7,652 nt of DNA from OMOG01 sp041485845. Lineage in GTDB: Bacteria > Acidobacteriota > Terriglobia > Bryobacterales > Bryobacteraceae. Location: the NCBI GenBank assembly GCA_041485845.1, contig JBGPKH010000447.1, positions 1 through 7,652 of the forward strand. The letters run 5' to 3'. This document shows, piece by piece, positions 6,451 through 7,652 of this stretch (positions are counted from its first letter, which is position 1; the number at the start of each line of letters is the position of its first letter). The notes beneath the pieces are model-generated. The model searched no databases. It was not told the DNA's origin and saw nothing but the letters and a program-made list of their open reading frames with translations. Made by a program: the position numbers and the translations under genes.

Positions 6451-6659
6451 TCCGGGAGGCGCCGTCCAACACCACGGCGCGCGCGCCGCGCACGCGCAGC
6501 GCGGATTTTGTTGTGTCCATCCAGCAATTAGTTCAATTAGCCAAAGCCATCGACAACGAGTACAACACCCTACAGGCCTGCGTCGAAGGACCGATTCCTC
6601 GCCGCCCCGTCGGCTCCGCAACTACTCCCGCTCCCATTCGCATTGCCAAGGACGCATGA
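6444..6659 (+). CDS. Hypothetical small protein, doubtful
   Basis: A 71-codon frame begins with GTG at 6444 and has mostly G or C at third codon positions, like the real genes here. Residues 23-45 (FVVSIQQLVQLAKAIDNEYN and onward) look like an amphipathic helix, whereas both ends are rich in Ala, Pro, Thr and Arg. I do not recognise it. There is no convincing ribosome binding site, and an in-frame GTG at 6513 is an alternative start. No stop occurs between 6405 and 6444 in this frame, so it may be the tail of a decayed gene. It lies in the divergent region between the metallopeptidase and Rrf2 genes. Confidence 0.25.
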   Translation: MDIREAPSNTTARAPRTRSADFVVSIQQLVQLAKAIDNEYNTLQACVEGPIPRRPVGSATTPAPIRIAKDA

Positions 6660-6731
6660 CGCCGGAACCGAAACACGGTTTTCTGTTTCATTGCTCTCCG
6701 GGGGCCTTTACCTGCCCAGCGTCGGTGACGT

Positions 6732-6740
6732 CCCCCCCCC
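6732..6740 (+). repeat. Homopolymer run of nine C
   Basis: Nine consecutive C are followed at once by GGG. It is the longest single-base run noticed in the window and lies directly before the hairpin at 6742-6772. No open frame that I support crosses it, so a coding phase-variation role is not indicated. Confidence 0.8.
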
Positions 6741-6741
6741 G

Positions 6742-6772
6742 GGATTTTACGCACCTGGGTGCGCCAAAATCC
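6742..6772. repeat. 31-base two-part hairpin upstream of the Rrf2 gene
   Basis: The outer arms GGATTTT (6742-6748) and AAAATCC (6766-6772) and the inner arms CGCACC (6750-6755) and GGTGCG (6758-6763) pair perfectly. They are separated by a 1-versus-2 base internal bulge and a tight loop. It ends 111 bases before the Rrf2 ATG. It may be a REP/MITE-type unit, a lone insertion-sequence end, or a leader or terminator structure. The lack of a terminal T-run on either strand makes an intrinsic terminator less likely. Confidence 0.65.
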
Positions 6773-6883
6773 GCGCTACACCCAATTCTGACCCAAGTTG
6801 TCCCCATCATTCGAGCCTTTTGAATGTGGCACTTAGAATGCACAACCCCTGAACCGGATAAAAGGACTCTAAATAGATACAAA

Positions 6884-7333
6884 ATGCAACTCACCAGAGC
6901 CGCCGATTACGCTGTAAGGGTGATGATTCACCTCGCCGGGCTGCCGCCGGAAACGCGCGCCTGCCGTGCCGACCTCGCCGGCGCGGCCGAATGTCCGGAA
7001 CAATTCCTGTCCAAAGTGCTGCAAAGCCTGACCCGCGCGGGGCTGGTCCTCTCCCATCGGGGCAACACCGGGGGCTTCGAGCTTTCCACGCTCCACCGCA
7101 ACGCGTCGGTACTCGAAATCGTCGAGGCCATCGAAGGTCCCCTCCACCTGAACGTCTGCCTCACCTCAGACCAGGCCTGCGCCCGGCAGGGGTGGTGCCC
7201 CGCCCATGCCGTTTGGGCCGAAGCGCAGATCGCCATGGTCGGTGTCTTACAGCGCGCCTCCATCGGCGACCTGGCACAGCAGGTGGCCCGTAGCCGGGAC
7301 GGCGGGCTGGTCAACGGTCCCCGATGGAACTGA
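6884..7333 (+). CDS. Rrf2 family transcriptional regulator with putative Fe-S cysteines
   Basis: At 149 residues, with the canonical start MQLTRAADYAVRVMIHLA, this is a winged-helix DNA-binding regulator. The recognition region is CPEQFLSKVLQSLTRAGLV (37-55) and the wing RGNTGGFELS (59-68). Cysteines 92, 99 and 105 (C-x6-C-x5-C) sit where IscR and NsrR hold their cluster ligands, so sensing of iron-sulfur status, nitric oxide or redox state is likely (inference). The spacing differs by one residue from both IscR and NsrR as I recall them. An upstream in-frame ATG at 6824 is rejected because family members begin at MQLTR. AAAGGA (6861-6866) is rather far (17 bases) from the start. The leader is A/T-rich, with a repeated GAATG (6822-6826, 6836-6840) and TAGAAT (6834-6839) that may belong to an operator or promoter. 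Confidence 0.9.
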   Translation: MQLTRAADYAVRVMIHLAGLPPETRACRADLAGAAECPEQFLSKVLQSLTRAGLVLSHRGNTGGFELSTLHRNASVLEIVEAIEGPLHLNVCLTSDQACARQGWCPAHAVWAEAQIAMVGVLQRASIGDLAQQVARSRDGGLVNGPRWN

Positions 7334-7410
7334 CCTGGGTATGGGTTTCGGCCAGCCTCATCGTGGGTCTGGCTGCAAGTCTGCCGGTGGCAGTCCTAAG
7401 TCACATCTAA
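7324..7410 (+). CDS. Candidate 28-residue hydrophobic membrane microprotein
   Basis: An ATG at 7324 overlaps the last 10 bases of the Rrf2 gene and opens a 28-codon frame ending at TAA 7408-7410. The peptide starts MELTWVWVSA and continues with an unbroken hydrophobic run (SLIVGLAASLPVAVL), then SHI. It contains no charged residue except Glu2. This is the shape of a single-pass membrane peptide, like the small subunits or regulators CydX and KdpF, although no sequence match to either is claimed. The overlap suggests translational coupling to the regulator. No separate ribosome binding site is clear. It could be chance, but the composition is far from that of the random frames around it. Confidence 0.4.
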   Translation: MELTWVWVSASLIVGLAASLPVAVLSHI

Positions 7411-7652
7411 TCATTTTGCCGGGAACAGGCGATGCCGCGGCGGCGGCTCCGGGCCTGGCTTCGATCGCGCCTCCCGGTGCTTGGGAACTCGCGCCGGCTC
7501 GAAGCTGGCACGCCCGTCGTCTGTTATTTCATTGTTATGACTGAAACACGAAAGCCAAAACGCAATTCCGCGACTGGAGAACCACCCTAAGGCCTTACGT
7601 AGCATAGCGGCGGCTTACGAATTTCGCGACAGAGACTATTCAGGCTCGATGG
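7411..7652 (+). other. Region without a recognisable gene; open frame running off the edge
   Basis: No gene can be named here. An ATG at 7537 gives only 17 codons (MTETRKPKRNSATGEPP). In another frame, 7541-7651 is open to the window end and reads a gene-like ENHPKALRSIAAAYEFRDRD from its 13th codon, but it has no usable start codon until an ATG at 7649. The two could be one gene with a frameshift, or the start of the next gene may lie just outside the window. The stretch 7520-7550 is locally A/T-rich and might hold a promoter. Confidence 0.25.

Noticed and set aside
6824..6883. Upstream ATG for the Rrf2 gene adding 20 residues
   Set aside because: Rrf2 proteins characteristically start at MQLTRAADYA, which begins at 6884. 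The extra residues look like untranslated leader.
7381..7393. CTGCC-ggt-GGCAG hairpin as a terminator after the Rrf2 gene
   Set aside because: The stem is only 5 bp with a 3-base loop and no T-run, and it lies inside the candidate microprotein frame.
1..7652. CRISPR array, tRNA or rRNA genes
   Set aside because: No regularly spaced direct repeats, cloverleaf-like sequence or rRNA-like stretch was seen on either strand.

Overview
The window looks like a piece of a high-GC Acidobacteriota chromosome, probably of the Solibacter/Bryobacter kind. This is inferred from three things: the C-terminal part of an ADOP-like (acidobacterial duplicated orphan permease) FtsX/MacB-type permease, a run of housekeeping genes in a familiar order, and a copy of a short GC-rich palindrome in each of two neighbouring gene spacers. 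No 16S rRNA or other decisive marker is present, so the assignment is tentative.

Left part (1-4923) is compact and all on the + strand: the 3' end of the permease, then xseB (exonuclease VII small subunit), ispA (farnesyl diphosphate synthase), a TlyA-type rRNA 2'-O-methyltransferase, nadK (NAD kinase) and a DAACS-type dicarboxylate/amino acid symporter. xseB/ispA are 5 bases apart, tlyA/nadK overlap by 14 bases and nadK/symporter are 17 bases apart, so the block is probably one or two operons. dxs, which lies between ispA and tlyA in the Bacillus-type order, is absent; a perfect 8-bp hairpin sits there. A diverged copy of the same palindrome, in the opposite orientation, lies between the permease gene and xseB.

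Middle part (4924-5411) has no intact gene and is a graveyard of mobile DNA: a frameshifted remnant of a REP-associated tyrosine transposase (RAYT, IS200-like Y1 family) on +, preceded by an imperfect inverted repeat, and abutting the C-terminal remnant of an ISL3-family transposase on - with an internal deletion.

Right part (5412-7652) is accessory. On - lies a 300-residue protein with an HELVH zinc-binding motif, best described as an effector-like (NleD/M91-like) metallopeptidase. Its start is fixed by a strong Shine-Dalgarno sequence. A 569-base divergent region separates it from an Rrf2-family regulator with three cysteines suited to bind an Fe-S cluster. The region holds a cluster of GGAC/GTCC half-sites, a doubtful small ORF, a C9 tract and a long hairpin. 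Overlapping the end of the regulator gene is a 28-codon ORF for a hydrophobic, probably single-pass membrane microprotein. The last 240 bases hold no gene I can name, only an open frame running off the edge.

The best candidates for something new are the regulator/microprotein pair, the HExxH protein and the dispersed palindromes. I do not see clear evidence of a complete, previously undescribed multi-gene system.
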